A DNA stretch of 64,000 nucleotides from Nipponacmea schrenckii (GCA_030562195.1 CM060201.1:27386067-27450066), one strand, 5' to 3'. Counted from the first letter of the stretch, positions 26,829 to 39,263 are shown. Translations and numbers: made by a program. Notes: generated by a model from the letters alone, not told the origin.

Positions 26829-29800
26829 CTGAAAAATAAGGAATATAAAATATACAAGGTATGTCTAAAGGTGCCAGTATTTGGCTCTGTAATTCATTCC
26901 AAAAATTGAAAGATGCCAATTTTCAAAATGAGATGGTAGAACTCAATATCACTTATATTACTTTTCAGAATGAAAATTTAACACCTGGTTTGTCTACAAT
27001 CAACAAAATTAAAAGCTTACATGAAGATTAGTATTAATCACATCTTTATACTGTACATATCTATAATTCAAGTAATGGAATACAAGCCAGATGCAAAGGT
27101 TTTATTGTGAAAGATATTCTAGATGGCTGAAGCTGGGCTCTATCAATTGGTTATGAACAGTTCAAGAATACTATATTTCTCTGAAGTGGAATGATGATGG
27201 TTACAAAATATTATGTATTCCAGTATGACCTACCTTAGTATTGATCTTATCACAGAACTGATGTAAAAATCTGACTAATGTAGCATTCTCATAGCTTCTA
27301 ATAGGTTCTAAATCAGGGTCACCATAATATACCACATCAAATTTCTTTAAACCATTAGCTACCTGTACAAACACACAGAAATGCTAGTCATTTGAAATGT
27401 AAGCTTGATGTACTGCAGTAGTAGCTATATTGTGCCAGCCTTATTTCCAAATAAACCACGAAAACCCAAAGTGCATAGCCCATAAGAATATCCGTTTCAA
27501 TGTATCATCCTAAACATCTTACCTTTCCAAACTACACCATTAAAAGGCCTGAATATATATTATATATCCAATAATGAACAATTTACAAAGACACTCAAAT
27601 AAGCAGAAATACTTGAATACTGCAGTTTCATCAATTTACAGTGAAACCTGGTTATAACGAATCATATGGGACCGAACGAATTGTACTTTACATACATTCC
27701 ATCTAATACCTTGACATCACTAGGTACTTTTCTTGTTTAGCAGAAGATAATACATAAAGCAATTTGAATAGATTGTACTTGTGACAATTCAGCTGAGAGT
27801 GTTAAGTTCAGATTGATGTGTGCTGGTGTACAATCAGATCCTAATGTTGCAGACAAATATTTGTGAAACAAGAAAAGTTGCCTAAAAAGTCCAGGTATTG
27901 GCAGAGTTAAGATAGATATTGTGAACATATAATTTGTGACAAATAAGTTTGAATACCTGATATCTGCCTAAGTCAGTTAATTGTGGTCCATTCTCAGTAA
28001 GTATAAAATCTGGTAAGGTTGATGAAACAGATTCATTCAATGTTGTGTCTGCCGGTAGACTTATGTTCTCAATTTCTTCTGGTAACTGAAACTGTCATAC
28101 CAAAAAACAATAATAAAGAAACTTCATATCTAACAAGGACGAACCAGAACTACTGACTTATCTTTGACAATGATTCATCCCTGAATATACCTACCAAATA
28201 CTACTGGGTCAAGTGGAATAATGAGGAAATATGACTGATAGAACTTGAACTTCACTGTCGCAAACAAGGGAGGGAAGGTAAGGGACATTGTGCATTAGGT
28301 TTCCCTGAACGCATATAAACTTTATATTCTCCTTTGAATTTCTCAAAATCTATATTATCAAGTTACCTTAAATATCACACAAAAGTATTTAATGGCGTAA
28401 GTTATATAGTTCTGTTGTTTTTTAATTTCTTCAGGACTGACTTCACCAAACTGGCTGTCTTCACCAAATAACCCACTAATAATCCATTTTATCCAACCCA
28501 GTGTCTTCTCTTTAGTAACATTGACAGTAGGTTTAGCACCAATTATTTTAGCATCTATCATTTGTTCCAAAACAGCTTGTGCCTAAAACAAATTCAAATA
28601 TTTTGACTTTTAAGGTATTCAACTTCTTATAATGAACAAAATGTAAAATCACAAACTGGATTATATATTCATTAGTGGACTTACTAAAAAGTCTACAGAA
28701 TTTTTTTTTTACTCTAATCAAGCACAAACTAAAAATTTAGAAATTCAATTTCAGAATTGCATTCTAAATTTCAAGGATAAAATAAAAAGTAAAGTTAAAA
28801 TGCAACGATCTTTTTAATTGAATTTTGAAAAATCAGTTCCAATTGTCATGCAAGGTACATCTTATATCAGAAATCTGCTAGAAAGTCACCTTACCAAATT
28901 AGAGGTCCTGGAACCAAACAATGGTGTGTAGGTAAAACCAGGTGTTTCTAAGTCAGCATATTGAGGAGGTAGTGTACAGAAACTTTCAGACATTCCATGA
29001 TAACTATGATTACCATTTCTACTAGACATAAATGAGGCACCACAAGTCTTATTTTCAGCTGAAATCCATAAATGCTCATTATGCTGGGATATTTTTAGTG
29101 AAATTTGAGTACTGTTATTCAATATAAAATCAAGTATTATGATAACTTATCAAGTTAGTGTAACATACTGCCACTCGATGTGTCAAAAAATACATTCTAA
29201 TACTATAGACAGATAGAAATTGGGCTTTTGTTATATTAATTCAATATACAATTACAGAAAGATCACAGTTCATGACTAATATTATTGAGACTTGAGAAAT
29301 AAACTTTTTACCTCTTTCAATCAAACTACATAGATTGGTTTTATTAAACACCTGAAAACCAAACACATTTAACATATAACACATGAGTTTTCCATTTCAT
29401 TCATATTCATACTATCACAAATGTCAAATACATTTTGTTAATAGAATTCTTCCATAATCAAAAAAATCCATGAAACTATGTTATAATCCATTAGAGTCAG
29501 TACTTGTGAAACATGCTTAAAAGCCTTTTTCAATAATCACTAAGTTAAATAGATATATTGTCTTATATGAAGATACTATTCTTTAGTCATGGCAATTAAC
29601 TTATTTACCAAGTTCTGACCATTATAAGAGATAATATTCCTTTATATGTGGGCTGAGGTACATGTACAACAAATTGATTATCTTTAATAATGTCACAGGA
29701 TATTTAATAGAGGTTATCCTAATGTCTATGAATGGTATAAAACCATGATTATTCAACAGGCAAGGTACAAATTGAAATTCTTGTTGGGATCTAGAATGCA

Positions 29801-32800
29801 AATGATATTTTGTATGGATATGAATATAGGAAATATATCAACAAATAAGTCATTGTAAATAATAACCCACAATTTTGGAAATTTCCAGCATGACATGCTT
29901 GTAATCAGCTCGACTGGAATAGTTGTAGTCAAGAGTAGTCAACTATTACCTTAGTTACTCTGTATATCATATAAGAATTGTTCAGACATGTTAAATCCAA
30001 TCGGTAAACTCGAGGTAGAAAATCTTGAAATAGTACAGTGTAGAATAGTAGATTATCTTCTATAAACTGGTACCTACAATTTAAAAATTAATAAGTAAAT
30101 GAATATTTATTATGCTGAAATAGTAATAATTGCACCAATTACAGATCACTATACAATGAGTAAAGAGAATAAAAAAATTTAAGAAAACATTTTCTATTTT
30201 CTGTAACGTAGAACTCATGGATAGTCTGAAAGTAGAACTCATGGATAGTCTGAAAGTAGAACTCATGGATAGTCTGAAAGTAGAACTCATGGATAATCTG
30301 AAAGCATAAGTTTCGAAGGGAGGGCTGAGAAATACTCTGAAGGGAGGGCTGAGAAATAGTCTGAAGGGACGGCTGAGAAATACCCTGAAGGAAGGGCTGA
30401 GAAATAGTCTGAAGGGTGATCTGATAAATAATCTGAAGGGAGACCCGATGCACAGTCTGAAAGAATGGCTTATAAAAAGTCTGAAAATAGGGCTGATAAA
30501 TAGTTTGAAAGGAGGGCTTATGAATACTTAGAAAGAAAGGTTTATGAAAAGTTTGAGTGGAGGGCTTATGAATACTGAATAGGAGAAGGGTTATAAAAGA
30601 AACCAATGGTAAATATGATAGTAAATACTCTTAGTTCAGATTAGCAGTATACTGTATATGCATCTACTATACACAAGGATTAAGGGAAAAAATCAAGTAA
30701 ATTCATAATCCAGAAAAACATACCACTTCTCTTCCAACTTTCTGTCATAATCTCTATCACCAAAGTGAGCTGCTGATTCTTTCTGGTAAAAATATTTAGG
30801 GTCTGAATATCTCCATGGTTGAATATAACAGAGCCAAATCTCTATCAGCTGAAGAAAAAATAATTGTTAGCTGTTTGAGATTCATTATATTCCTGATGGT
30901 GTGAGAAACATATTGAAACATTGAAACCAATAATAAGTTACCAGAAGTAAGCAAATAACAAGATTTCCTGTAGGTATACTACCCCTTAAAATTGAACATA
31001 CAATTTAAAAGTCTCAAAATGGCCATTAATGGTCATTTCAAAGCATGCTTCAAAATTACTTAGTTTAAAAGATTATTACTTAGATAATATAAGTTATCAA
31101 GTTTAAAATAGTCCGAAAACCAATTTTAAATAAGGAAAATTTATACATAGACAGATAAAGTCTCAACAATCAACTTTAGTGGATGTTTAAGGATCTAAAG
31201 CAAAATATATTGATATTCATACTGAACAACAGAAAATAGAACTCACCATTTTAAAAGATGAATCTAAAGGCCAATGATCAAAGGCATGTTTTAAGAATGT
31301 ATAGAGTTTCTTCTGTATAATCTGTGGAACAACTGTCCTGCAATAAATATACTGCTTGAACACCAATTGTAACACAATACAATACATGGAAGACTCTTGT
31401 TTTGTCTTTAAAAAGTGAAATAATATTCCCATTAGTATTGGTACATGTATATTAAATGCATAATCTAATTTTGTAAAAAAATAAACTCCTATTTTTATAA
31501 AATGGTAAATACCAGTCAACCAATTTTTTTTAAGCATATGAAATTTAAAAATTTACTTATTTATTATTTATTTTTTATTATCTCATACAAAATAATGGCA
31601 AGTCAGTAGGTCAGTTGTAAATTTATGTAATCAATAATAATTTTCATCAACATTGATAATTGTGTTGGTTGATAAGGAGATGTTATTATACCAGGTGATG
31701 CTGTGTTTATAAAATAACTATATAATAACTTACTTTTTAAATTCATCTAACATTGATAATTGTGTTGGTTGATAAGGAGATGTTATTATACCAGGTGATG
31801 CTGTGTTTATAAAATAACTATATAATAACTTACTTTTTAAATTCATCTAACATTGATAATTGTGTTGGTTGATAAGGAGATGTTATTATACCAGGTGATG
31901 CTGTGTTTATAAAATAACTATATAATAAATTACTTTTTAAATTCATCTAACATTGATAATTGTGTTGGTTGATAAGAAGATGTTATTATACCAGGTGATG
32001 CTGTGTTTATAAAATAACTATATAATAAATTACTTTTTAAATTCATCTAACATTGATAATTGTGTTGGTTGATAAGAAGATGTTATTATACCAGGTGATG
32101 CTGTGTTTATAAAATAACTATTTAATAACTTACTTTTTAAATTCATCTAACATTGATAATTGTGTTGGTTGATAAGAAGATGGTATTATACCAGGTGATG
32201 CTGTGTTTATAAAATAACTATATAATAACTTACTTTTTAAATTCATCTAACATTGATAATTGTGTTGGTTGATAAGGTGATGTTATTATACCAGGTGATG
32301 CTGTGTTTATAAAATAACTATATAATAACTTACTTTTTAAATTCATCTAACATTGATAACTGTGTTGGTTGATAAGGGATGTTATTATACCAGGTGATGC
32401 TGTGTTTATAAAATAACTATATAATAACTTACTTTTTAAATTCATCTAACATTGATAATTGTGTTGGTTGATAAGGAGATGTTATTATACCAGGTGATGC
32501 TGTGTTTATAAAATAATGTAGATATCTGACTAAAACACGAACTACACTTACATGGTTGCTAGATGGAAGATAATGTTCCTGAAAATATATACAGATTCAC
32601 TGAGACAATTCTTAAGAAGCTCAGTCATTTTCCAATCTAAAAAATTAAAGGTAAACTACCTCTCAGAATGACTTATAAATTTTATTTTCTAAAATTGCCA
32701 AAATAATTCTTGATTCATCATTGGACTTACCTGGTGTCAAAACAATGCAAAATCTCTCTATAATCCAAAAATCTAATTTTAAAGGGATAATAGGTTCAAT

Positions 32801-35800
32801 AGAATAATAGAATCAATCTAAAAATTGAAAATTTTAAACTTAGCCAATAAGAGCTATATTCATCAGTAATATACCTGCTGCTATGAATAACATAAAAATA
32901 AATAAATATCCAAAAAGCTTAGTAATTATCCATAAAGATGCATTTGATTATTGAAAAACGCTTAATAAATTGGTTAAGCGTTTTTCAAAAAGGGCGTTGT
33001 TATGTAAGTATTCCAGATTTTAATAGATTCTGTTATTTTATGACACCAGGTAAGTTCACTGATGAATATATACCCATATTGACCATTTTTGAGAACTAAA
33101 ATTCTATGCTCATGCTGAGATGCAGTATCCCTTTAAAATATGCCTTTCTTAATAATTACTTAATTTTAATGGTTATATCATATAATCTTATTGACCAAGT
33201 TTTAGACTTTAAATTGTATGTCATTCTAAAGGGCAGTTTTCCTTAAAATCTACTCAAACGGTCATCTTTTCTGTAATTGTACATACAGAAACAAAATTGT
33301 TTCAGAAAGATTTGATAAATTAACAAGTGATTACAAAGCCAACAAACAATTTTTCTCTAATAACGTAAAGTATTTGTTATCGCTATAATTGTGATATTTT
33401 GAAACTTTAACTATATATACTATATTCTAAGCTATAAAATAAACATGCAAACTGAAAATAATATCTACATTTACATTCTTACCAAATTTAAATCAATCTT
33501 ACAGGCTGTCCAGTACTCATTGTAATAAAAAATAAAGGCTTAATAGGTTTTAGGGTTTTATAACCAAGTAAGGGTAGTTTTAAACTATGGGAATTTTAAA
33601 AGTATGGGAAATTTTTAAGTAGAAATAAAAAAAAAATAGGAAATGACATACAAAAATTTAAGCTATTTTAAGCATTCACCCTTGAATTTAACAATTTTAA
33701 GAAATTTTAGCTAAATCTTTCTTAACAGCATTTTTGCAACGATGAACATTAAAAAAAAAATAGGAACTGCCACACACAAATATTTTTAAGATGAATTTTA
33801 GGGCTGCTGGACTGCCTGATAGTTAGAAAAGGATAAGAAAAAAGAGAGTCCAATGACATCCCCACATCACCAAATGTCACCTACAACCATGGAAAGAGTA
33901 AGTACATATTTAAATAACAAATCTACATAAATAGTTTACTACATTACCATTATAAATACAAATACCAGCCCCAAATATATATTATAATATCAGTTATATA
34001 ATAAACTTATACTAAGGTATACATCAAACATTAAGAAAACAATTTTGACTCTTTCAGGTAGCGTGTCTATATTGCACTAAGGGTTTGCTGTTATGTCCCA
34101 GGTTCAGACTATATTCAATGTGTAATATGGATACATGGATGTAAGCATCCTATATTGGTGAGTAATCATCTAATACATATACATGTATTTAATAAACAAT
34201 AATTAATATGGTGACATAAGTCAAAACATAATAGTCTCAGTTCCTTTTCATAAGTTCCTAATGCAGGCACTAACAATACAGACAAACAAGAAGATTTTCA
34301 TTTTGATAATAATACAGGTTAGAACAATAAATATTGCTTTAGAGAGTTTAACAGTGATCAACAAGGTGCACAGTTCAATAGTTGCCCACAAAAAGTGTTC
34401 AGTCAAAGTGACAAGTTTGCCATATTCTAAGGTATATTTTTGTTTCTTGAATTTTTGTACATTTCTTGTTTATCTGACTATTTACATAATACTCTTCAGA
34501 AATACTAGAACGGTACACAAGTCATGCAATTCCTTCCAAAGTATCTCAAACTAAAAATTTCACTTTCTATTTCTGTATAGATATTATGTATTTTCTATAT
34601 ATGTCAGAGTTTCAAACATTGACACATGGATTTGAAGGCTTAAATTTTAACAGTTACATGTAGCTAGGTGGGATGAGTAAAACAGATAACAAACCTGTCC
34701 CGTTTATTTATAAGTTATTTGTACATAATGTAATTAGATGTACCATAGTATTCCAGATGGCAACTGTCAATATGGCCTAGAGAGGTCATGCATTAGTGTA
34801 AAATGTTATAAAATATAGAAGCTAGAGAGAAATAGCCTTACAAACATCCAACAAGTGCTTTACTTACGTATAATATATAAAAAGGATCCCTGGAGTCATA
34901 GCTTGTATTATGACTTGTGTAGGAGGATATCTTAACACAAAATACATACTACTATTAGCCCTTAGTCTCTTGATAACATAGAAATTACACAATAGTTTAT
35001 AGACAGTAGCTCCATATCAGGCAATTTAATTTAACTTTAACCAGACTTTTGTGCATAAGTTTATTGACTTCATCTTTAATATAGTCACTTCAATAAGGCT
35101 GAAAGATGGGCCTCTTAAACATTCGTGTTTGGCTCGTGGTATTATCAAGCTGACTAAGACGTCTGTCTTAAGAATCTAAATTACGTGGCTAAATTAAAAG
35201 CTAAAGTTAACAAAAAAAAGAACAAAAGTTTGGTCTAAATTTAATTACTGCATATTAGATATATTTGGAGGTTAGGGTACCTTTATTTTCAAAGAATATA
35301 ATGTAGATAAATGAACTTTCAATTTTAAGATTTTATGTCTTTGTAAATGGAGGTTGGCCAATGAAGATGGGCAGAATATGCCCTTTTGCATTGAAGAGAA
35401 TCTTGCAAGGACAAAAGACATTTCAATATGCATATGATATCTGCACGGCCTGTAACACAAAGGGCCTTCAGTATCTTGTTAACCATTTATACAGCATCTC
35501 TTACAAACAACTTCTTAAAGGGACAGTTTCGTCAGTCATTTTACAATGATATTTTCGTCTCAAAAACAAGAAATATTAGCTTTTTATCAGTAATTTAACT
35601 AAGAAATCGACAAATCTGTCCCTTTAATCATAATTCTATTTTACACTTTACTATGAAAACAATATGCAAAGCCATTTTCTAGTCCCACCAAAATCTGTAG
35701 TGCAATTCATATAATGAGCAACAAGAACTCCAAATTATCACACAAGAGAGGTTTAAGAGGAAAGAAATCTAATTCACTTCAAACATAACTTATAATATAG

Positions 35801-38800
35801 GTCTACTTACACCTGATGCTGGCGGTAAAGTACTAGGTTCATTACTAGTTGTATTCTGATTTAACCAAAACTCACTCCAAATCTGAAAGAATTCTTACTT
35901 TAATGATAATTATATCTACAAAATGTCAATTACAATCAAATTCTCATTAATGGTCAATAACAAATATCAACAAAATTTCTGAAACATGACCTGCAGGGTC
36001 TTCTACCAGACATCATGAAATAAAATAAAAATTAAAAACAGAAAGTCAAAAAGCAAATGCCTTTTACTTTGAAATAAAAAAATTAGAAAAACAATACCTG
36101 TAACATAGTCTCAGATCTCCAAGTCTCAGATTCATGCTGGTCTAAAACAGGGGAAGAAGGTACATGTTGTTTCTGATTAGCTACAGTAAAACTTGTCTTA
36201 AACAAACCTCGAGGTGATTTAAATGGTGAGATGTTTGGTGTTTTAGTAGGAGAATGTCTAAAAATTAAAACAAGATTCAAAAAAAATAATATTCATCTAC
36301 TAACCTAACGGTGAGAGTGTTCAGATAACTAATCTGAAACGAAGTATAAAGAGAGTAGGGTGATTTTACTAAAAGTCTATGAAAAGAGATTTTACTCTTC
36401 TACATGCCATACAGTGTGCAATGAGGAAAATAAATTTAAAATCCAGTGTCATTTAGTAATCAAGAAAAATCAGCTTTTCACACTATTTCAAACATTAAAG
36501 AAATCTTGATATTTGAAATTTGAAAAAAATACAAGACTGCAATATACCACATTCATCCAACAGCCATCTAATTCATGACTGATACAACTATTAATAACCA
36601 TTGCCACAATCAAAACATACCCAGGAGATAAAGAATAATGTGAGACTGGTGTTCTTATAGGTGATGCTGTATGAGGCATGGCTGGAAGACGTTTCTTATC
36701 CAATGGTAGAAAGTATTCCATGTAATCACTCATTAGATTAGGATATATATACTCAAAGAAATCATGCCAAGTACTCCTTTTATTTGCTGGGTTCACAAGC
36801 GCATAGGCAAAATGAAACATGAAGAATTCAAAAGCACCTAAAATTCAGTTAAGGATAACGCTCTTAAAAATATCAATACAGCTTGCCAGTCATAATAACA
36901 TACACCCACTATTGTCAAGCAAAGTATAAAGTATTTTGATATTTATTTCTATTAATTTGATAAGAATTGCAATAGCAGCCTCAAAAAAGTCTCTCAATGT
37001 TGATAAAAATATAACAAAAGTGAAAATTATGTTAGGCTAACAATCTAATTGACTTAAAAAAAAATTATTCAAAAGACTTTTGGCTTTTTGCTTTCCTCTG
37101 ACAATAGTAGTCTTTGTTCAAATTTGGACATTTGGCAACCAGCATGAAATATTAAACCTTCTATCATAAATTTCCTTAAGAACTATTGATTTCATTGTAC
37201 AACTAAAAATCAATGTACCGTTTCAAATATTAGGATATCTATTCAAAGACAAACACATTTTACAAAACAAAAATTCACATTTCCAATGGGCATATTACAC
37301 GAAAATATTGTATTCAGATCTAACAAGATCAGGCTTTCAGAATATAGTCACAATGCTCTCAAAGTGAACTAACAGTAAATTGTCAAAAGGATACCGAGTG
37401 TTAAAATTAAACTATGAGATTGTTGTTGTATTTTATTAGCATAGAATGTAGGAATCAAACCAGCCTCTATCATACGTCTACTAGGATTCTGAAATATCAA
37501 ATAAGTATACTTTAGGATTTTTTGGGACCATGAATACATCTAAATTCTCTCCAAAATTACTAGAAATGTATAAAATTGCAGAATTCCTTCAGAAATACCT
37601 CAAACTATGAATTTCACATTCGATATACAGTATGTCAGTCTCAAGAAATGATGATTTGTCATCCAAACAAGGATAATGATACATGTATTTGAAGGTCAAA
37701 ATTTGGCGGTGAAATGTGAACCATGTTATTCAATAGCTAAGATAACATTTCGTGTCTCTGAGACCTCTTTGGTCAAATGGATGGCAAACTTTCTCTTTAT
37801 TGAATCATCCTTTCTACAACATATGCCTGGTTGTAGCATTAACATTTACCAGCATGAGATTCACTAATTTATTTTCAATCAACCACTGTTTTTTATCAAT
37901 ACTCACAGGTAGATCTTGTATAGAGAACTGATATGTATAAGGTTCATTCTGTAAATGGTAAATTAATTTCAACAATGGTCCTTGCGGCGATAGAAAATAT
38001 CTAATGCTTTCAAACTCTGAGAAGTATTTTTTACTGATTCTATCTATATCCCATCCAATTTCTTGTCCATAACCAAACACACTCTCTACAATTAAGGGTA
38101 AGGCATTCCTGAGTTCCTGAAAATAGATTAAGATAGACTTCATTAAGCTTCAGTCTTTTATTAAGACTGAGTTAAAATATCATCCAGATTGAACACAGCT
38201 GCAAAAACACCTTCAGTCAAATTGATCTTTCAATGATTATCCTTCATATTTAGGCTACATCTAGGTCAAATTAGTGAGCTTTTATTTTTTTGTAAACCTC
38301 TGCTAAAGATGGAATTATGAAATAAGTATGGTACCATACAAGCTTATATCATAATTTTCATAGTTGGATAAACAGTTACTTTGACTGAACTATTCAAGTT
38401 CAATAGCTATAACAGACCTTTGTACTTGTAGTTTTAATAATATGTCCAATATCGTGAATTCTTTGCAACAATGGCCTTGACAATGCATTTTGAATCTGTA
38501 ACTGAAAAGAAAAATTCAAATCTTTGTTTTATTAAATTCATATCATTGGCAGCTTTTCATAGAAATATTGCAGTCTGCATTGTCAATTTTTTTTCCGAAA
38601 GTAACATAAGATGATTTCATTTCATTTAGAAAGTGGTGTTGCATCAATATTTTCATTATTGGGATAAGACTTTCTTGGCATAGCACAGGTTTCGAACCAG
38701 CGATCTTAGAATCAGGCACCTTATCACCAGCATTACATGTCAACCATCTTGACCACTCGGCCAACAGACCCTCCACAAAAATAGAAGGCAGCAGACCGGT

Positions 38801-39263
38801 AGACTTTACTGCGAACAGGCATTTCCCCTCTGATAATCAGTAACGACACAGCTCCCAAGCTGATAACATGAGTCCATGAGATGATTTAATGTCATTTAGA
38901 AAATGGTGTTGCATCAATATTTTCGTTATTGGGATAACACATTGTAATGTGTAAATAGCTATCATAAATATTAATCCATCTTAATGATTAGTTTTCATCA
39001 AGGGCCTGCAACAGGCAAAGTATCACTGTATTTGTTCAATCCTTTTGATTGGTTTATGAGTGACGACTGACGGAGCTGACCCGAGAAAATGAACGATATT
39101 AAGTCCTCCAATGTCAGGATGCCAACGAAAGTTTTCAGTGCCATATTACAAGTACATCGAGAGTGACATGCACATTTACGAATATTTGTTAGACAGACGT
39201 TAAAAGTAAAAAATCAAAAATAACCTGAACAGTTGAGAAATTTGAGCCGCCATAAATAGCCAT
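26502..39263 (-). CDS. SMPD4: Sphingomyelin phosphodiesterase 4 (neutral sphingomyelinase 3), complete
   Basis: Members hydrolyse sphingomyelin to ceramide and phosphocholine and reside at the ER, outer nuclear envelope and Golgi through a C-terminal membrane anchor. Exons, 5' to 3' on the - strand: 39263-39225, 38501-38418, 38116-37907, 37488-37395, 36837-36621, 36257-36098, 35882-35811, 32578-32433, 31337-31247, 30848-30724, 30073-29950, 29351-29312, 29058-28895, 28582-28367, 28091-27957, 27362-27234, 26828-26502. They total 2373 nt = 790 codons plus stop, in frame. Human-like blocks: YFLSPQGPLLKLIYHLQ, WRSETMLQIW, VPQIIQKKLYTFLKHAFDHW, PLFGSRTSNLV, ILTENGPQLTDLGRYQ and PRLSLRFLASYQ. The start MAIYGGSNF is the only ATG fitting the first exon. 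The length is close to mammalian SMPD4. Confidence 0.93.
27639..27700. mobile_element. Possible pogo/Tigger-type TIR fragment
   Basis: CAGTGAAACCTGGTTATAAC followed by GAATCATATGGGACC resembles terminal repeats of pogo/Tigger-like Tc1-mariner elements and their MITEs, known from many animals. Only one end is recognisable. It lies in the SMPD4 intron between exons 28091-27957 and 27362-27234. Confidence 0.35.
30200..30600. repeat. 24-bp minisatellite in an SMPD4 intron
   Basis: Two subfamilies of 24-bp units occur: CTGAAAGTAGAACTCATGGA-TAGT (four near-perfect copies) and degenerate CTGAAGGGAGGGCTGAGAAA-TAGT units. Because 24 is divisible by 3, a 155-codon ORF stays open on the - strand with an octapeptide periodicity (FQTIHEFY, LQTISQPS). 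It sits between the mapped SMPD4 exons 30848-30724 and 30073-29950, so it is intronic. Confidence 0.9.
31643..32515 (-). repeat. 100-bp tandem array that repeats a 5' splice site (about 9 copies)
   Basis: The unit is 100 bp (one copy 99). Read on the - strand, each copy holds the last ~80 nt of SMPD4 exon 32578-32433 (ATAACATCTCC ... GATGAATTTAAAAA), then the donor GTAAGT or GTAATT and ~14 nt of intron. Copies start near 31651, 31751, 31851, 31951, 32051, 32151, 32251, 32351 and 32450. The exon's own 3' part is the copy with the highest coordinate. Donor dinucleotides fall near + positions 31733, 31833, 31933, 32033, 32133, 32233, 32333 and 32432. Copies differ by only a few bases. Confidence 0.95.
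32433..32578 (-). other. SMPD4: SMPD4 exon 8, whose 3' end founded the 100-bp array
   Basis: The exon starts EHYLPSSNHVSVVRVLVRYL, matching human EEHVLVVRLLLKHL, and ends TSPYQPTQLSMLDEFKK, matching human TSPLEEFKR. The donor used is GTAAGT at 32432-32431. Reading past this donor gives AAA AAG TAA, an immediate stop, so the more distal donors in the array cannot extend the protein. Confidence 0.88.
32714..33069. mobile_element. Palindromic MITE with ~27-bp terminal inverted repeats
   Basis: The left end ATTCATCATTGGACTTACCT-GGTGTCA is mirrored at the right end by TGACACCAGGTAAGTTCACT-GATGAAT, about 24 of 27 matching. A perfect 15-bp hairpin lies inside (32951-32965 with 32974-32988, TTGAAAAACGCTTAA and its complement, 8-nt loop). 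It is about 355 bp with no ORF and lies in SMPD4 intron 7. Related ends occur at 24818 and possibly 28665. Confidence 0.6.
33070..35514. other. SMPD4 intron 7, unannotated part
   Basis: AT-rich intron sequence between exons 35882-35811 and 32578-32433. I searched the - strand for an extra SMPD4 exon here. None is needed, because the phases of the flanking exons already match. Nothing else seen. Confidence 0.5.
35515..35627. mobile_element. Short MITE flanked by TTAA (piggyBac-like)
   Basis: About 113 bp bounded by TTAAAGGGACAG (35515-35526) and its exact complement CTGTCCCTTTAA (35616-35627). Partial similarity continues inward. TTAA at both edges is the target-site signature of piggyBac-type elements. 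No ORF. It sits in SMPD4 intron 7. Confidence 0.55.
38573..38774 (-). mobile_element. tRNA-derived SINE
   Basis: Read on the - strand from 38774, it starts GGAGGGTCTGTTGGCCGAGT. An A-box TGGCCGAGTGG (38763-38753) and a B-box GGTTCGAAACC (38698-38688) follow at tRNA spacing, resembling a Ser/Leu-type tRNA. The acceptor stem is not closed, so this is a SINE head, not a working tRNA. The body continues with TTATCCCAATAATGAAAATA and ends near 38573. It sits in SMPD4 intron 1. Confidence 0.7.
38879..38945 (-). repeat. Second copy of the SINE tail
   Basis: GATGATTTAATGTCATTTAG followed by AAAATGGTGTTGCATC and the words ATTGGGATAA repeat the tail of the SINE at 38573-38774, about 270 bp away. It may be a truncated second insertion. 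Confidence 0.55.

Noticed and set aside
31338..31537. Upstream extension of the - strand ORF that overlaps SMPD4 exon 9 (MLKKNWLTGIYHF…)
   Set aside because: Homology to SMPD4 begins only at the acceptor at 31337; the preceding residues are intron read-through.
33490..33540. Possible extra SMPD4 exon on the - strand between exons 7 and 8
   Set aside because: Exon 7 using donor GTAAGT at 35810 joins exon 8 in frame, so no exon is needed and this segment has no similarity to SMPD4.
38688..38774. Possible tRNA-Ser/Leu gene on the - strand
   Set aside because: The A- and B-boxes are good, but the 5' GGAGGGT has no pairing 3' acceptor strand and the sequence runs into a repeated tail; a SINE fits better.
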